Part shown: in pieces, positions 25,134 to 35,415 of the stretch | How positions within the stretch are numbered: the first letter of the stretch is position 1 | How the letters are laid out: the number at the start of each line of letters is the position of its first letter | Source: Pseudoalteromonas piscicida | GTDB lineage: Bacteria > Pseudomonadota > Gammaproteobacteria > Enterobacterales > Alteromonadaceae | Assembly: GCF_000238315.3 (NCBI RefSeq) | Contig: NZ_CP011924.1 | Span: 1,342,501 to 1,406,500 of the forward strand | Length of the DNA stretch: 64,000 bases | Direction of reading: 5' to 3' | Notes under the pieces: model-generated | The model's input: only the letters and a program-made list of their open reading frames with translations | The model's database searches: none | Told to the model about the DNA's origin: nothing | Made by a program: the position numbers and the translations under genes

Positions 25134-26273
25134 TTATAAGTCACGCAATGGGTGATCGTTTTCATCCCAGCGAGGTGCAAAAAAGCGTTCTACCGCGTCG
25201 TTTGTAACCTCGGCGACAGATTTAAATCGCCAATTTGGCTTGCCATCTTTATCGATAAGCAACGCACGTACACCTTCTTGAAACTCACCAAACTCGCCAG
25301 CCGTTACCGACATTCCCAATTCCTGCTTAAAACAGTCTCTTAGTGTTTTGCCTACACTTCTAGTGAGCTGCGCTTTAACTAATGCTGCACTTAATGGTGA
25401 ACCATGCTTTAATGCTGCCTGTGCCTTGCTTAGCCATTTGTTATCAGTGCTATCCAACGCCAAAATAAACTCAACCTGGTCTGACAACTCATGTTTCTCA
25501 TCAAGCGCTTCAAACACTTTGATAAGCGGTTTAATTTCGCTTTTTGGCGGCGCATGAGACGCTTCATCTAGTGACAACAGCAACTGAGTAAGCTTTTCAT
25601 GATTTAATACATTGGTTTTGCCCCAGTTCACTTCAACTAGGTTTTGTAACAGTAAGCTCAGTTTTTCTGAGTCCATAAAATGATCGGCGAGCCCAACCAG
25701 TTTGGCATCCGCAGCGTTAATGTTTGCTGCGGTGAGACCCAAAAATAGTCCAACGCCTTTTGGCATCTTATTGAGGAAATAGCTCCCACCAACATCAGGG
25801 TATAAGCCAATGGTGATTTCCGGCATCGCGATGCGCGACGTTTCTGTCATCACTTTATGGCTTGCGCCAGCCGTTAAGCCCAGTCCGCCACCCATGATGA
25901 TGCCATTACCCCATAGTAGGATTGGCTTATCATAGTTATGGATTTGATAATCTAACCGGTACTCTTCACTGAAAAAGGTTTCGATTAATGCGTTACTCGT
26001 ATCAGACGACATTTCGCGATATAAACTCACGACATCGCCGCCGGCACAAAACGCCTTCTCTCCAGCACCTTTTAGCATAACCATTGCTATTTGCGGGTCG
26101 TTTGCCCAAGCGTCTAGTTGCGGCGCGAGCAAACGGATCATATCAAGATTTAAGGCATTTAACGCTTTTGGTGCATTTAATGTCGCCAGCGCTATTTTCA
26201 TCCCGTTATGGCATGTTGCCTGTTCGAATATAACCGGCGCCTCTTCGTGATTTATTAGCTCAAATTCAATCAT
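25134..26273 (-). CDS. ivdE: 3-Hydroxyisobutyryl-CoA hydrolase
   Basis: Releases CoA from 3-hydroxyisobutyryl-CoA in valine degradation. The 379-residue length and crotonase core match the HIBCH branch, not the 260-residue hydratases. GAGEKAFCAGGDVVSLY near residue 55 and the GGGLGLTAGA oxyanion segment near residue 113 are present, with MPEITIGLYPDVGGSYFL carrying the conserved Glu and Asp. Its ATG overlaps the stop of the upstream hydratase in a TAATG junction, so 26273 is the start rather than an ATG 15 bases upstream. Confidence 0.93.
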   Translation of the reverse strand: MIEFELINHEEAPVIFEQATCHNGMKIALATLNAPKALNALNLDMIRLLAPQLDAWANDPQIAMVMLKGAGEKAFCAGGDVVSLYREMSSDTSNALIETFFSEEYRLDYQIHNYDKPILLWGNGIIMGGGLGLTAGASHKVMTETSRIAMPEITIGLYPDVGGSYFLNKMPKGVGLFLGLTAANINAADAKLVGLADHFMDSEKLSLLLQNLVEVNWGKTNVLNHEKLTQLLLSLDEASHAPPKSEIKPLIKVFEALDEKHELSDQVEFILALDSTDNKWLSKAQAALKHGSPLSAALVKAQLTRSVGKTLRDCFKQELGMSVTAGEFGEFQEGVRALLIDKDGKPNWRFKSVAEVTNDAVERFFAPRWDENDHPLRDL

Positions 26274-27049
26274 TAGCCATTTACCCAATTCGCTTTACGC
26301 TTCTCTAAAAACGCGTTTACGCCTTCTTTTTGATCCTGGGTATCGAATAGTGTTACGAAGAGTTCGCGTTCAAGTGGCAGTGCGCTATTGATTGTGCCAG
26401 AGCGGCCTTTTTGAATGAGGGCCTTACAAGCCGTCACCGCAACAGGGCTTTGGTCTTCGACTTTCTTAGCAAGTTCAAGCGCTGCTTCCAGTGCTTTACC
26501 CTGCTCGACCACTTCTTCCACTAAGCCAATTTGCTGCGCTTTATCGGCTTTTAAGCGTTCACCGCATAAAATCATACGTTTTGCCCAGCCTTCACCTACA
26601 AGCCACGACAAGTTTTGTGTGCCGCCAGCACAAGGTAACAGCCCGACTTTCGCCTCAGGGAGTGCCATTTGTGCTTGAGCTTCGGCGATACGGATATCGC
26701 ATGCTAGTGCTACTTCTAAACCGCCGCCCATTGCAAAACCATTGATAGCAGCAATTGATACGCCTCTAAAGTCGCTAAGTGTTTCAAACGCTTCGCCAAA
26801 TACTCGAGACATATCCGCAGCGACTCCTTTGTCACCGTCGGCAAATACGTTTAGATCTGCTCCTGCTGAAAAGAACTTTTCACCTTCGCCAGTGATCACT
26901 AAAGAATAGATTTCTTTATCTGCGTTCAATTCAATTACTAGATTTTTAAGTGCAGTAAGTGTGTCTTTTGTCCACGTATTCGCCGGTGGATTTGACATAG
27001 TAACAACGGCGGTATGGCCTTGTTTTTCGAGTTTTAATTGTGCAGTCAT
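26273..27049 (-). CDS. ivdD: Enoyl-CoA hydratase
   Basis: Hydrates methacrylyl-CoA and tiglyl-CoA in valine and isoleucine breakdown (role from context). The 258-residue crotonase has the FSAGADL oxyanion-hole segment near residue 61, AINGFAMGGGLEVALACDIRIA near residue 101, and LPEAKVGLLPCAGGTQ near residue 132. The first catalytic Glu position appears as Glu in GGGLE. It starts 10 bases after the acyl-CoA dehydrogenase and overlaps the hydrolase by one base. Confidence 0.92.
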   Translation of the reverse strand: MTAQLKLEKQGHTAVVTMSNPPANTWTKDTLTALKNLVIELNADKEIYSLVITGEGEKFFSAGADLNVFADGDKGVAADMSRVFGEAFETLSDFRGVSIAAINGFAMGGGLEVALACDIRIAEAQAQMALPEAKVGLLPCAGGTQNLSWLVGEGWAKRMILCGERLKADKAQQIGLVEEVVEQGKALEAALELAKKVEDQSPVAVTACKALIQKGRSGTINSALPLERELFVTLFDTQDQKEGVNAFLEKRKANWVNG

Positions 27050-27059
27050 GATACTCTCC

Positions 27060-28217
27060 TTATAGGACGCTTGGGGCGCCTTCAGCTAAGATCCGACGTG
27101 CAATAATTACACGCATGATTTCGTTTGTACCTTCAAGGATTTGATGAACACGTACGTCACGTAAATGACGTTCAAGTGGATATTCTTTGATATACCCGTA
27201 ACCACCATGAATTTGCAGTGCATCATCACATACCTTAGTGCCTACATCAGTGGCAAAACGCTTCGCCATTGCGCAATAAGTGGTCTTTTCTGGGTCGTTG
27301 CTATCCAATTTAAATGCCGCAAGTCGAACCATTTGGCGCGCAGCCACAAGTTCTGTATTCATATCTGCAATTTTAAATTGCAGTGCTTGGAACGCCGCTA
27401 ACGGTTTACCAAACTGAGAACGCTCTTGCATATACTGCTTGGCGGTATTAAGCGCTTGCTGGGCTGTACCAATCGAGCAAGTTGCAATATTAATACGACC
27501 ACCGTCAAGGCCTTGCATCGCAAATTTGAAGCCTTCGCCTTCTTGGCCTAGTAGGTTGGCAGCTGGGATACGGACATTTTCAAGCGTGATAAGGCGCGTA
27601 GGTTGAGCGTTCCAACCCATTTTTTCTTCTGCTTTGCCATAAATAACGCCATCAGCATCGGCAGGGACAACAAAGGCTGAAATACCTTTTGGACCTGCTT
27701 CACCGGTTCTTGCCATTACCACCAATACGTCAGTTTCACCCGCGCCTGAGATAAACATCTTAGAGCCAGACAAAACGTACTCGTCGCCTTCTTTTATTGC
27801 TTTTGTTTTCAGCGATGCAGCATCAGAGCCAGAACCAGGCTCTGTTAGACAGTAAGAAGCCAGTAGCTCACCTGTTACTAACTGATCCATATATTTTGCT
27901 TTGGTTTCTTCCGTTGCAAAGCTCGCTATCATCCACGTTGCCATGTTATGGATAGTCAACATGGCGGTTGTCGCTGTACAACCCATTGAAAGTTGTTCAA
28001 AAATAATACTTGAGTCAAGGCGAGATAAACCCAGACCTCCTGCCTCTTCAGGCGTATATAGACCGCAAAAACCAAGCTCACCTGCTTTTTGAATTACGTC
28101 TTTTGGAAAAATGTGCTCTTGATCCCATTTTGCTGCATGTGGAGCAAGCTCGCTCATTGCAAATTGGTGCGCCATATCGGCAAATGCTTGTTGATCTTCG
28201 TTTAGGTTAAAGTCCAC
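27060..28217 (-). CDS. ivdC: Acyl-CoA dehydrogenase (isobutyryl/2-methylbutyryl type)
   Basis: FAD enzyme that introduces the first double bond in valine and isoleucine acyl-CoAs. The GTG at 28217 has an AGAGAGG site six bases upstream and gives 385 residues starting MDFNLNEDQQAF; an in-frame GTG at 28244 is less likely. The YCLTEPGSGSDAASLKTKA flavin-binding motif lies near residue 120, HGGYGYIKEYPLERHLRD near 335, and the catalytic Glu in QILEGTNEIMR near 362. A strong terminator hairpin lies between it and mmsA upstream. Confidence 0.93.
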   Translation of the reverse strand: MDFNLNEDQQAFADMAHQFAMSELAPHAAKWDQEHIFPKDVIQKAGELGFCGLYTPEEAGGLGLSRLDSSIIFEQLSMGCTATTAMLTIHNMATWMIASFATEETKAKYMDQLVTGELLASYCLTEPGSGSDAASLKTKAIKEGDEYVLSGSKMFISGAGETDVLVVMARTGEAGPKGISAFVVPADADGVIYGKAEEKMGWNAQPTRLITLENVRIPAANLLGQEGEGFKFAMQGLDGGRINIATCSIGTAQQALNTAKQYMQERSQFGKPLAAFQALQFKIADMNTELVAARQMVRLAAFKLDSNDPEKTTYCAMAKRFATDVGTKVCDDALQIHGGYGYIKEYPLERHLRDVRVHQILEGTNEIMRVIIARRILAEGAPSVL

Positions 28218-28278
28218 GCTAGACCTCTCTTGCTGTTCTGACACCCTGAATGTGTGTCGGTAATTCTTATCGTTTTGG

Positions 28279-28316
28279 TAAAAAATAGCGTGCTCCCCCT
28301 GCAGAGCACGCTATGC
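28279..28316 (-). terminator. Intrinsic terminator inside the ivd operon
   Basis: An 11-bp perfect stem (ATAGCGTGCTC with GAGCACGCTAT, 8-base loop) followed by six T on the minus strand lies between mmsA and ivdC. It should reduce expression of the five distal genes or separate two transcripts. Confidence 0.85.
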
Positions 28317-28324
28317 AATATGAG

Positions 28325-29815
28325 TTATCTAAGGTTGATACTCATATTTGGACCACTGACAGCCTCATCGTCAAACCAACGTGAGGTAATCGTTTTGGTT
28401 TCTGTATAGAAACGCACGCCTTGCTTACCATAGGTGTGTTGGTCGCCGTAGAATGAGTTCTTCCAACCAGTAAATGAGAAGAACGGCAATGGCACAGGAA
28501 TAGGAATATTAATGCCTACCTGACCCACTTCGATTTCACGCTGGAACTTACGTGCTGCGCCACCGCTTGCAGTGAATAATGAGGTACCGTTACCGTATGG
28601 GTTGTTATTAATAAGCGTAATTGCTTCATCTAAACTATCGACAAATACACAGCAAAGGACTGGGCCAAAGATTTCTTCTTTGTAGATATCCATTTCAGTT
28701 GTGACATTTGAAAACAGGGTTGGACCTACCCAATTACCATTTTCATAACCCTCAACTGTAAAATCAGAACCGTCTAGCAAACACGTTGCGCCTTGTTGCT
28801 TACCACTGTCAATCAGCGATAGAATGCGCGCTTTAGCCTGTGGAGTCGTTTGCGGACCATAAGCAGCTTCAGGATCATCCCAAACGCCAGGACGAACCTT
28901 CGCCATTGCGTCTTTTAGTTCCTCTACCCACTGTTGTGATTGCCCAACAAACACGGCAACTGAGATCCCCATACAGCGCTGACCACCCGCGCCAACCGAA
29001 GAGCCAACCAGGTTATTGATCACTTGTTCTTTTTTCGCATCAGGCATGATAACCATGTGGTTTTTCGCACCAACACATGCTTGAACGCGTTTGAGGTTTT
29101 GCGTACCTTTGCTGTAAATGTACTGACCAACACCACAAGAACCTACGAAAGAAATCGCGCGAATTTCCGGCGCTTCAAGGATTTGGTCGACCTGATCTTT
29201 ACTACCGTGTACTACCTGTAGTACGCCTTTTGGCGCACCAGCTTCTTCAAACAATTCAACCAAGCGCATTGGCGTTAGTGGATCTTGCTCTGATGGCTTA
29301 AGTACAAAGGTGTTACCGCATACAATTGCCATTGGGAACATCCACAGCGGGATCATCGCTGGGAAGTTAAATGGCGTAATACCCGCACAAACGCCTAGCG
29401 GTTGGGTATATGAATAAGTGTCGATATTTCGGGCAACGTTTTCTACCGTCTCGCCCATCATCATTGAAGGGGCATTACATGCTTGCTCAACCACTTCAAT
29501 ACCACGCCATACATCACCTTTCGCATCTTCAAAAGTTTTACCAAGTTCATGGCAAATGATGGTTGCGATTTCTTCTTGATGCTCTTTAAGAAGCGCTGCA
29601 TAACGCATCATAATACGCGCACGCTCAGTTACCGGAACATTACGCCATGTTTTAAATGCTTCTTGAGCTGAATGAATTGCAGCTTGTACTTCTTCGTTAG
29701 TAGCACAAGGCACTTTTGCTAATACTTCTTGATTAGCCGGATTAACAACGTCTAACCATTTGTCAGACTGAGACTGTGAAAATTCACCGTTGATGTATAA
29801 AGGTACTTGGTGCAT
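28325..29815 (-). CDS. mmsA: Methylmalonate-semialdehyde dehydrogenase (CoA-acylating)
   Basis: Converts methylmalonate semialdehyde to propionyl-CoA with NAD and CoA, late in valine degradation. The 496-residue product has the ALDH fold with [18 protein letters not shown] near residue 143, FVGS at the cofactor site near residue 225, and the catalytic Cys in [12 protein letters not shown] near residue 282. The glycine-rich [18 protein letters not shown]-terminal segment is typical of MmsA. A GGAGGAG site precedes the ATG. It corresponds to ivdB. Confidence 0.95.
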   Translation of the reverse strand: MHQVPLYINGEFSQSQSDKWLDVVNPANQEVLAKVPCATNEEVQAAIHSAQEAFKTWRNVPVTERARIMMRYAALLKEHQEEIATIICHELGKTFEDAKGDVWRGIEVVEQACNAPSMMMGETVENVARNIDTYSYTQPLGVCAGITPFNFPAMIPLWMFPMAIVCGNTFVLKPSEQDPLTPMRLVELFEEAGAPKGVLQVVHGSKDQVDQILEAPEIRAISFVGSCGVGQYIYSKGTQNLKRVQACVGAKNHMVIMPDAKKEQVINNLVGSSVGAGGQRCMGISVAVFVGQSQQWVEELKDAMAKVRPGVWDDPEAAYGPQTTPQAKARILSLIDSGKQQGATCLLDGSDFTVEGYENGNWVGPTLFSNVTTEMDIYKEEIFGPVLCCVFVDSLDEAITLINNNPYGNGTSLFTASGGAARKFQREIEVGQVGINIPIPVPLPFFSFTGWKNSFYGDQHTYGKQGVRFYTETKTITSRWFDDEAVSGPNMSINLR

Positions 29816-29845
29816 GAAGCACTCCTCCCCATAAAACGAGTTTAT

Positions 29846-29884
29846 GCGCTGCGTGAATGATTAGAATTATGGAAAACGCAGCGC
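29846..29884. other. Intercistronic hairpin between ivdA and mmsA
   Basis: A perfect 9-bp GC-rich stem (GCGCTGCGT with ACGCAGCGC) encloses a 21-base loop in the 96-base spacer. No T run follows on either strand, so it looks more like an mRNA processing or stabilising hairpin than a terminator. Confidence 0.5.
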
Positions 29885-29911
29885 CCCTTGAACGAAATAA
29901 ATTGCAGTAAC

Positions 29912-31090
29912 TTACACTTCTACCGCGAGCGCTACGGCTTCACCACCACCGATACATAGTGACGCTACGCCTTTTGATAAGCCGCGGTTTTTTAGTGCAT
30001 GGATAAGTGTAACTAAGATACGTGCACCGCTTGCACCGATTGGGTGACCTAGTGCACAAGCACCACCGTTGACGTTGACTTTGTTGCTATCTAACTGCAT
30101 TTCGTTGATAGCTAACATAGTCACCATGGCAAACGCTTCGTTGATTTCCCAAAGGTCAACGTCTGCTGTCGACCAACCTGCTTTTTCAAGCAGCTTATTC
30201 ATCGCACCGACTGGTGCCACGGTAAATTCAGCAGGCGCTTGTGAGTGAGTTGCATGGGCAACAATCTTACAAAGTGGCGTCAAACCGTGCTTTTTCGCTT
30301 CTGATTCACTCATTAAAATCAGCGCGGCTGCACCGTCTGAAATAGACGAAGAGTTGGCAGCAGTGATAGTGCCATCTTTTTTAAATGCTGGGCGAAGTGA
30401 TGGAATTTTGTCTGGACGGGCATTACCAGGTTGCTCGTCGGTATTTACCTCAACATCCCCCTTACGTGTACTCATTACATGAGGAGCAATCTCATTGCCA
30501 AAACTGCCATTTTCGATTGCGGCGTTTGCTTTACTTAGAGAGCCAAGTGCAAATTCATCCATGTGCTCACGGGTTATGCCATACTCATCAGCGGTAGCTT
30601 GTGCGAAACAACCCATCGCTTTATTATCATAAGCATCCTCTAAGCCATCAGCCATCATATGGTCTTTGATTTCGCCATGACCCATACGCATTCCGCCACG
30701 GGCTTTTGGAATAAAGTAAGGTGAGTTAGTCATGCTTTCCATGCCGCCAGCGATAGCAGAATTAATGCTACCTGAGCGGATGAGATCATGCGCGAACATC
30801 GCCGCTTTTAGACCCGAGCCACACACTTTATTGATTGTTGTCGCACCAGTTGAACGTGCTAACCCTGCATGTAGCATCGCTTGACGCGCTGGCGCTTGAC
30901 CGAGACCTGCGGGTAGTACGCAACCCATAATAACTTCGTCTATACTCGCGTCACTAAGACCTGTTTCATTCATTACTGCTTTAATTGCAGTCGCACCTAA
31001 GTCTGTCGCGGTTGCGTCAGACAGGCTTCCCATAAAGCCACCCATTGGTGTACGCTTAGCAGCGACGATGACAACAGCTTCGTTACTCAT
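29912..31090 (-). CDS. ivdA: Acetyl-CoA C-acyltransferase (thiolase)
   Basis: Cleaves 2-methylacetoacetyl-CoA to propionyl-CoA and acetyl-CoA in isoleucine degradation, or acetoacetyl-CoA. The 392-residue product has the nucleophilic Cys in INKVCGSGLKAA near residue 87, the GHPIGASGARI motif near 347, and the second catalytic Cys in SLCIGGGEAVAL near 380. It is first in the ivd operon, preceded by an AGGAG site and by a LiuR-type palindrome 71 bases upstream of its ATG. Confidence 0.94.
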   Translation of the reverse strand: MSNEAVVIVAAKRTPMGGFMGSLSDATATDLGATAIKAVMNETGLSDASIDEVIMGCVLPAGLGQAPARQAMLHAGLARSTGATTINKVCGSGLKAAMFAHDLIRSGSINSAIAGGMESMTNSPYFIPKARGGMRMGHGEIKDHMMADGLEDAYDNKAMGCFAQATADEYGITREHMDEFALGSLSKANAAIENGSFGNEIAPHVMSTRKGDVEVNTDEQPGNARPDKIPSLRPAFKKDGTITAANSSSISDGAAALILMSESEAKKHGLTPLCKIVAHATHSQAPAEFTVAPVGAMNKLLEKAGWSTADVDLWEINEAFAMVTMLAINEMQLDSNKVNVNGGACALGHPIGASGARILVTLIHALKNRGLSKGVASLCIGGGEAVALAVEV

Positions 31091-31160
31091 TGCAAAACTC
31101 CTGTTTACAAGCCAATCTTAGGCTTGTTAAAAATTAACTCTGTATTCGAGCATACATAAT

Positions 31161-31184
31161 ATTTACGTTTACGCCAACGTAAAT
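31161..31184. promoter_or_regulatory. Putative LiuR operator for the ivd operon
   Basis: A perfect 9-bp inverted repeat, ATTTACGTT and AACGTAAAT around a six-base centre, sits between divergent ivdA and liuR. It shares the TTTACGT half-site with a second site nearer liuR, which fits regulation of both operons by the MerR-type LiuR. Confidence 0.75.
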
Positions 31185-31341
31185 CTAAAATCAAGCCAAA
31201 CGAGATCAGTGAAAGTGTAAAGCTATCTTGCACAAATTTGTTTCCAAGGCTTATTTTCTCTGGCTGTAATGAAGATTTGATGACAATTCGAACGGACAGA
31301 TTATTCCTTTTATAAGACTAAAGAAGGATCTGCTATTCTTA

Positions 31342-31371
31342 CTTTACCTTTACGTAAACTTCACTTATATT
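31342..31371 (+). promoter_or_regulatory. Putative liuR/liu promoter with LiuR site
   Basis: A TTTACGTAAA palindrome (31349-31358) lies between a TTTACC-like -35 and a TATATT -10 with about 17-19 bases of spacing, as expected for a MerR-family activator that binds the spacer. It lies about 35 bases before the liuR ATG. Confidence 0.65.
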
Positions 31372-31405
31372 GGTCTAATCAGTGACGTTGTAAGTGTAAA
31401 TAAAA

Positions 31406-31798
31406 ATGCAAGAAATTAATGAACCTACCTATTCAATCAGCGAGTTAGCTAAAGAATTTGATATTACTACTCGCAGTATTCGTTTTTACGAAGACCAAGG
31501 ACTCCTTTCTCCTAGGCGCCAAGGACAAACGCGTATTTACTCAAAACGTGACAAAGTTCGATTAAAACTGATCCTTCGCGGCAAACGCCTTGGTTTTACA
31601 CTTGCTGAAACTGGCCGATTATTTGAGCTTTACGACGCCGACAAATCGAGCGAAAAGCAACTTAAAACTATGTTGCAACTCATTGAAGAGAAAAAAGCCG
31701 ACTTAAGCCAACAAATGGACGACATTAAAGTTGTCTTAATGGAACTGGTGACGGCTGAGCGCCGTTGTCGCGACACCCTACACGAGCTCGAAAAATAA
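31406..31798 (+). CDS. liuR: MerR-family regulator of branched-chain degradation, LiuR
   Basis: DNA-binding regulator of leucine and isovalerate utilisation in proteobacteria. The 130-residue product has the MerR winged helix (YSISELAKEFDITTRSIRFYEDQGLL, residues about 9-34, then PRRQGQTRIY) and a C-terminal coiled coil of about 60 residues with little room for an effector domain. It is the first gene of the liu operon, 24 bases before liuA. Two TTTACGT palindromes upstream are its probable sites. Confidence 0.93.
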   Translation: MQEINEPTYSISELAKEFDITTRSIRFYEDQGLLSPRRQGQTRIYSKRDKVRLKLILRGKRLGFTLAETGRLFELYDADKSSEKQLKTMLQLIEEKKADLSQQMDDIKVVLMELVTAERRCRDTLHELEK

Positions 31799-31822
31799 AC
31801 TCTCACAACAGGATGAATACCG

Positions 31823-32998
31823 ATGAGCACAGTATCTTTATATAAAGAATTAAACTTTGGACTAGGCGAAACAGCAGACATGATCCGTGATCATGTAAAT
31901 AGCTTTGCAACCAGTGAAATTGCCCCACTGGCTGAAAAAACAGATCAAGAAAATGCATTTCCAAACGAAATGTGGCCAAAGTTTGGCGAAATGGGCCTAC
32001 TTGGGATCACCGTCGCTGAAGAATTTGGCGGCTCAAACATGGGTTATCTTGAACACGTTATCGCAATGGAAGAGATAAGCCGTGCGAGTGCATCAATTGG
32101 CTTAAGCTACGGCGCACATTCAAACCTATGTGTGAACCAAATTAACCGTAACGGCAACCAAGCCCAAAAAGAAAAATATCTACCAAAACTTATCAGCGGT
32201 GAACACATTGGTGCGCTAGCGATGAGTGAGCCCAATGCTGGCTCTGACGTGGTTTCAATGAAACTACGTGCTGAAAAGCAAGGTGACAAGTTCATCCTAA
32301 ACGGTAATAAAATGTGGATCACCAATGGTCCAGATGCCGACGTTTTTGTGATTTACGCAAAAACGGATACCAATGCTGGCCCTCGTGGGATCACGGCCTT
32401 TATCGTCGAAAAAAGCTTCCCTGGTTTTTCAACGGCACAAAAGTTAGACAAACTTGGAATGCGTGGTTCAAACACTTGTGAGCTGGTATTCGAAAACTGC
32501 GAAGTACCTGCAGAAAACATCCTTGGCGAATACAACGAAGGCGTTAAGGTACTCATGAGTGGCCTAGACTACGAGCGTGTGGTCTTGGCAGGCGGCCCGC
32601 TTGGTATTATGCAGGCTTGTATGGATGTGGTAGTACCTTATATTCACGAGCGTAAACAATTTAACCAATCCATCGGTGAATTCCAGCTGGTGCAAGGCAA
32701 AGTTGCTGACATGTACACGCAAATGAACGCAGCACGTTCATACGTTTATACCGTGGCAAAAGCCTGTGACCGTGGTGAAACCACTCGTAAAGATGCAGCT
32801 GGTGCAATTCTATATGCCGCAGAACTTGCAACCAAGCTTGCACTTGATGCCATTCAGCTTCTAGGCGGAAACGGTTATATCAATGAATATCCTACAGGTC
32901 GACTACTTCGCGATGCCAAGCTGTATGAAATTGGCGCAGGTACGTCTGAGATCCGCCGTATGCTTATCGGACGTGAGCTATTCAACGAAAGTCGCTAG
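31823..32998 (+). CDS. liuA: Isovaleryl-CoA dehydrogenase
   Basis: FAD enzyme that oxidises isovaleryl-CoA to 3-methylcrotonyl-CoA. The 391-residue product shows [19 protein letters not shown] near residue 133, [15 protein letters not shown] near 215, [11 protein letters not shown] with the catalytic Glu of isovaleryl-CoA dehydrogenases near 253, and [19 protein letters not shown] near 349. The DYERV location of the base distinguishes it from the ivdC enzyme, whose base is in EGTNE. It is followed by liuB after 9 bases. Confidence 0.95.
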   Translation: MSTVSLYKELNFGLGETADMIRDHVNSFATSEIAPLAEKTDQENAFPNEMWPKFGEMGLLGITVAEEFGGSNMGYLEHVIAMEEISRASASIGLSYGAHSNLCVNQINRNGNQAQKEKYLPKLISGEHIGALAMSEPNAGSDVVSMKLRAEKQGDKFILNGNKMWITNGPDADVFVIYAKTDTNAGPRGITAFIVEKSFPGFSTAQKLDKLGMRGSNTCELVFENCEVPAENILGEYNEGVKVLMSGLDYERVVLAGGPLGIMQACMDVVVPYIHERKQFNQSIGEFQLVQGKVADMYTQMNAARSYVYTVAKACDRGETTRKDAAGAILYAAELATKLALDAIQLLGGNGYINEYPTGRLLRDAKLYEIGAGTSEIRRMLIGRELFNESR

Positions 32999-33007
32999 GA
33001 GTGCTAC

Positions 33008-34615
33008 ATGACGGTACTAAATTCTGCGGTTAATCCGCATGAGCCCCAGTTCAAGGCAAACAGCGATGCGATGGCATCGCTGGTTGCTGATCTTAAAGAT
33101 AAAGTCGCAACACTGAGCCAAGGTGGTGGTGAAGCGCTTATTGCCCGTCACCAAAGTCGCGGTAAATTATTTGTACGTGACCGAATTGAAACCTTGCTAG
33201 ATGAGGGCTCGCCGTTTTTAGAAATTGGCCAATTCGCCGCGTTTGGCGTTTACGAGCAAGATATTCCTTGTGCTGGTGTGGTCGCCGGGATCGGACGCGT
33301 CAAAGGCGTTGAATGCATGATTGTGGCAAATGATGCGACTGTAAAAGGGGGTACCTATTTCCCTATTACCGTAAAAAAACACCTAAGAGCGCAAGAAATT
33401 GCGGAGCGCTGCCATCTTCCTTGTATTTATTTAGTGGATTCTGGCGGTGCGAACCTGCCCGAGCAAGATGAAGTATTTCCAGACAAACTACATTTTGGTC
33501 GAATTTTCTACAACCAAGCCCGTATGTCTGCAAAGGGGATCCCACAAATCGCAGTGGTTATGGGGTTATGCACCGCCGGTGGCGCATATGTACCAGCGAT
33601 GGCCGATGAAAGTATTATCGTCAAAGAACAAGGCACCATTTTCTTGGCAGGGCCACCTCTTGTTAAAGCGGCCACGGGTGAAGAAGTGAGTGCAGAAGAC
33701 TTAGGCGGCGCAGATGTTCACTGTAAAGTCTCTGGTGTAGCCGATCACTATGCAGAAAATGACGAGCATGCGCTTTCTATCGCAAGACAGTGCGTGTCAC
33801 GCCTTAATCATCAGCGCCCCACTCGCCCGTTCCTGCAGGATGCCAAACCACCACGTTATGACATCAGTGAGGTGTATGGCATTGTCGGTACGGATCTGAA
33901 AAAACCGTTCGATGTACGCGAAGTCATTGCCCGTATCGTGGACGATTCTCAGTTTGATGAATTTAAACGCTACTTCGGCGAAACACTCGTGACTGGTTTT
34001 GCTGAAATTTATGGTCACCCTGTGGGGATCGTAGCAAACAACGGTATTCTCTTTTCTGAATCCGCACAAAAAGGCGCACACTTTATTCAGCTCTGTGCAC
34101 AGCGCAATATTCCGCTGCTATTTTTGCAGAATATTACTGGATTTATGGTTGGCCAAAAATACGAAGCGGAAGGTATCGCTAAGCACGGTGCAAAAATGGT
34201 AACAGCCGTTTCCTGTGCTGATGTGCCTAAGTTTACAGTATTGATTGGCGGCTCATATGGTGCTGGTAACTATGGCATGTGTGGTAGAGCGTACGAGCCA
34301 ACCATGATGTGGATGTGGCCAAACGCACGGATCTCCGTAATGGGTGGTGAACAAGCTGCAGGCGTATTAACACAGGTTAAACAAGATGGTTTAGCGCGTA
34401 AAGGCCTTAGCATGAGCGATGCCGAAGTGAGCGAATTTAAAAAGCCAATTATCGAGCAGTACGAAAAGCAAGGACACCCATACTATGCTAGCGCAAGGCT
34501 TTGGGACGATGGCGTTATCGACCCTGCGGATACGCGCACAGTACTTGGTCTTGCCTTGGAAGCTGCGAGTAACGCACCGCAAAAAGAATCTAAATTTGGC
34601 GTCTTCAGAATGTAA
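33008..34615 (+). CDS. liuB: Methylcrotonyl-CoA carboxylase, beta (carboxyltransferase) subunit
   Basis: Transfers the carboxyl group from biotin to 3-methylcrotonyl-CoA. The 535-residue product has the two crotonase-like halves of the acyl-CoA carboxylase beta family, with [20 protein letters not shown] near residue 140, [23 protein letters not shown] near 376, and [15 protein letters not shown] near 419. An AGGAG site precedes the ATG. Together with LiuD it forms the biotin-dependent enzyme. Confidence 0.96.
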   Translation: MTVLNSAVNPHEPQFKANSDAMASLVADLKDKVATLSQGGGEALIARHQSRGKLFVRDRIETLLDEGSPFLEIGQFAAFGVYEQDIPCAGVVAGIGRVKGVECMIVANDATVKGGTYFPITVKKHLRAQEIAERCHLPCIYLVDSGGANLPEQDEVFPDKLHFGRIFYNQARMSAKGIPQIAVVMGLCTAGGAYVPAMADESIIVKEQGTIFLAGPPLVKAATGEEVSAEDLGGADVHCKVSGVADHYAENDEHALSIARQCVSRLNHQRPTRPFLQDAKPPRYDISEVYGIVGTDLKKPFDVREVIARIVDDSQFDEFKRYFGETLVTGFAEIYGHPVGIVANNGILFSESAQKGAHFIQLCAQRNIPLLFLQNITGFMVGQKYEAEGIAKHGAKMVTAVSCADVPKFTVLIGGSYGAGNYGMCGRAYEPTMMWMWPNARISVMGGEQAAGVLTQVKQDGLARKGLSMSDAEVSEFKKPIIEQYEKQGHPYYASARLWDDGVIDPADTRTVLGLALEAASNAPQKESKFGVFRM

Positions 34616-34624
34616 GGAGCACTT

Positions 34625-35407
34625 ATGCCTGTCACTTTAAATATAACAAAAAGCAAAGTGGCGATTTTAGAGCTAAGTCGCCCAGAAAAACATAATGCCT
34701 TCAATGCGGAGGTGATTGCCGAACTCATTAAGAATATCGAATATGCCAGCGGCCTCGATGTCAGAGCGCTGGTATTAAAAACCGAAGGTAAACACTTTTC
34801 AGCGGGGGCTGATCTGGCGTGGATGAAATCCATGGCAGACAACGACTATAACGAAAACGTCGCTGATTCTTTAGAGCTTGCTAAATTAATGCAAGTGCTG
34901 GCCACTTGCCCTCACCCAACCCTGTGTTTGGTGCAAGGTGCTGCGTTTGGCGGTGCACTTGGGTTAATCGCCTGTTGTGATATCGCCATTGCAGAGCACA
35001 ACTCCAAATTTTGTTTAAGTGAAGTCAAGCTTGGTCTTATTCCGGCTGTGATTAGTCCTTATGTCATTAAAGCCATTGGGGAGCGCCAAGCGCGACGCTA
35101 TTTTTTAACAGCCGAAGTATTTGATGGTGAAAAGGCGCTAGAAATGGGTTTAATTCACGAATTGAGCGATGATTTAGCAAAAAGCGAAGCGAATTTTCTC
35201 GATACCTTGCTTAACAATGGCCCTGCTGCTGTGAAAAGTGCCAAAGCACTGATCAGCGAAGTTGCTGGTAAAGAGATAAATGAAGCGTTGATCGCCCATA
35301 CCGCAAAACGTATCGCTGAAATTAGAGTAAGTGACGAAGGCCAAGAAGGGCTTAGCGCCTTTTTCGATAAACGAGCACCACGCTGGCAAACCGCCGCAAG
35401 CGAATAG
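34625..35407 (+). CDS. liuC: Methylglutaconyl-CoA hydratase
   Basis: Hydrates 3-methylglutaconyl-CoA to HMG-CoA. The 260-residue crotonase-family product has FSAGADLAWMKSMA near residue 58, VQGAAFGGALGLIACCDIAIA near residue 103, and LSEVKLGLIPAVISPYV near residue 134. The GADLAWMK signature is typical of the liuC branch, and the position between the two carboxylase subunit genes is conserved. Confidence 0.94.
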   Translation: MPVTLNITKSKVAILELSRPEKHNAFNAEVIAELIKNIEYASGLDVRALVLKTEGKHFSAGADLAWMKSMADNDYNENVADSLELAKLMQVLATCPHPTLCLVQGAAFGGALGLIACCDIAIAEHNSKFCLSEVKLGLIPAVISPYVIKAIGERQARRYFLTAEVFDGEKALEMGLIHELSDDLAKSEANFLDTLLNNGPAAVKSAKALISEVAGKEINEALIAHTAKRIAEIRVSDEGQEGLSAFFDKRAPRWQTAASE

Positions 35408-35415
35408 GAGTCAAC

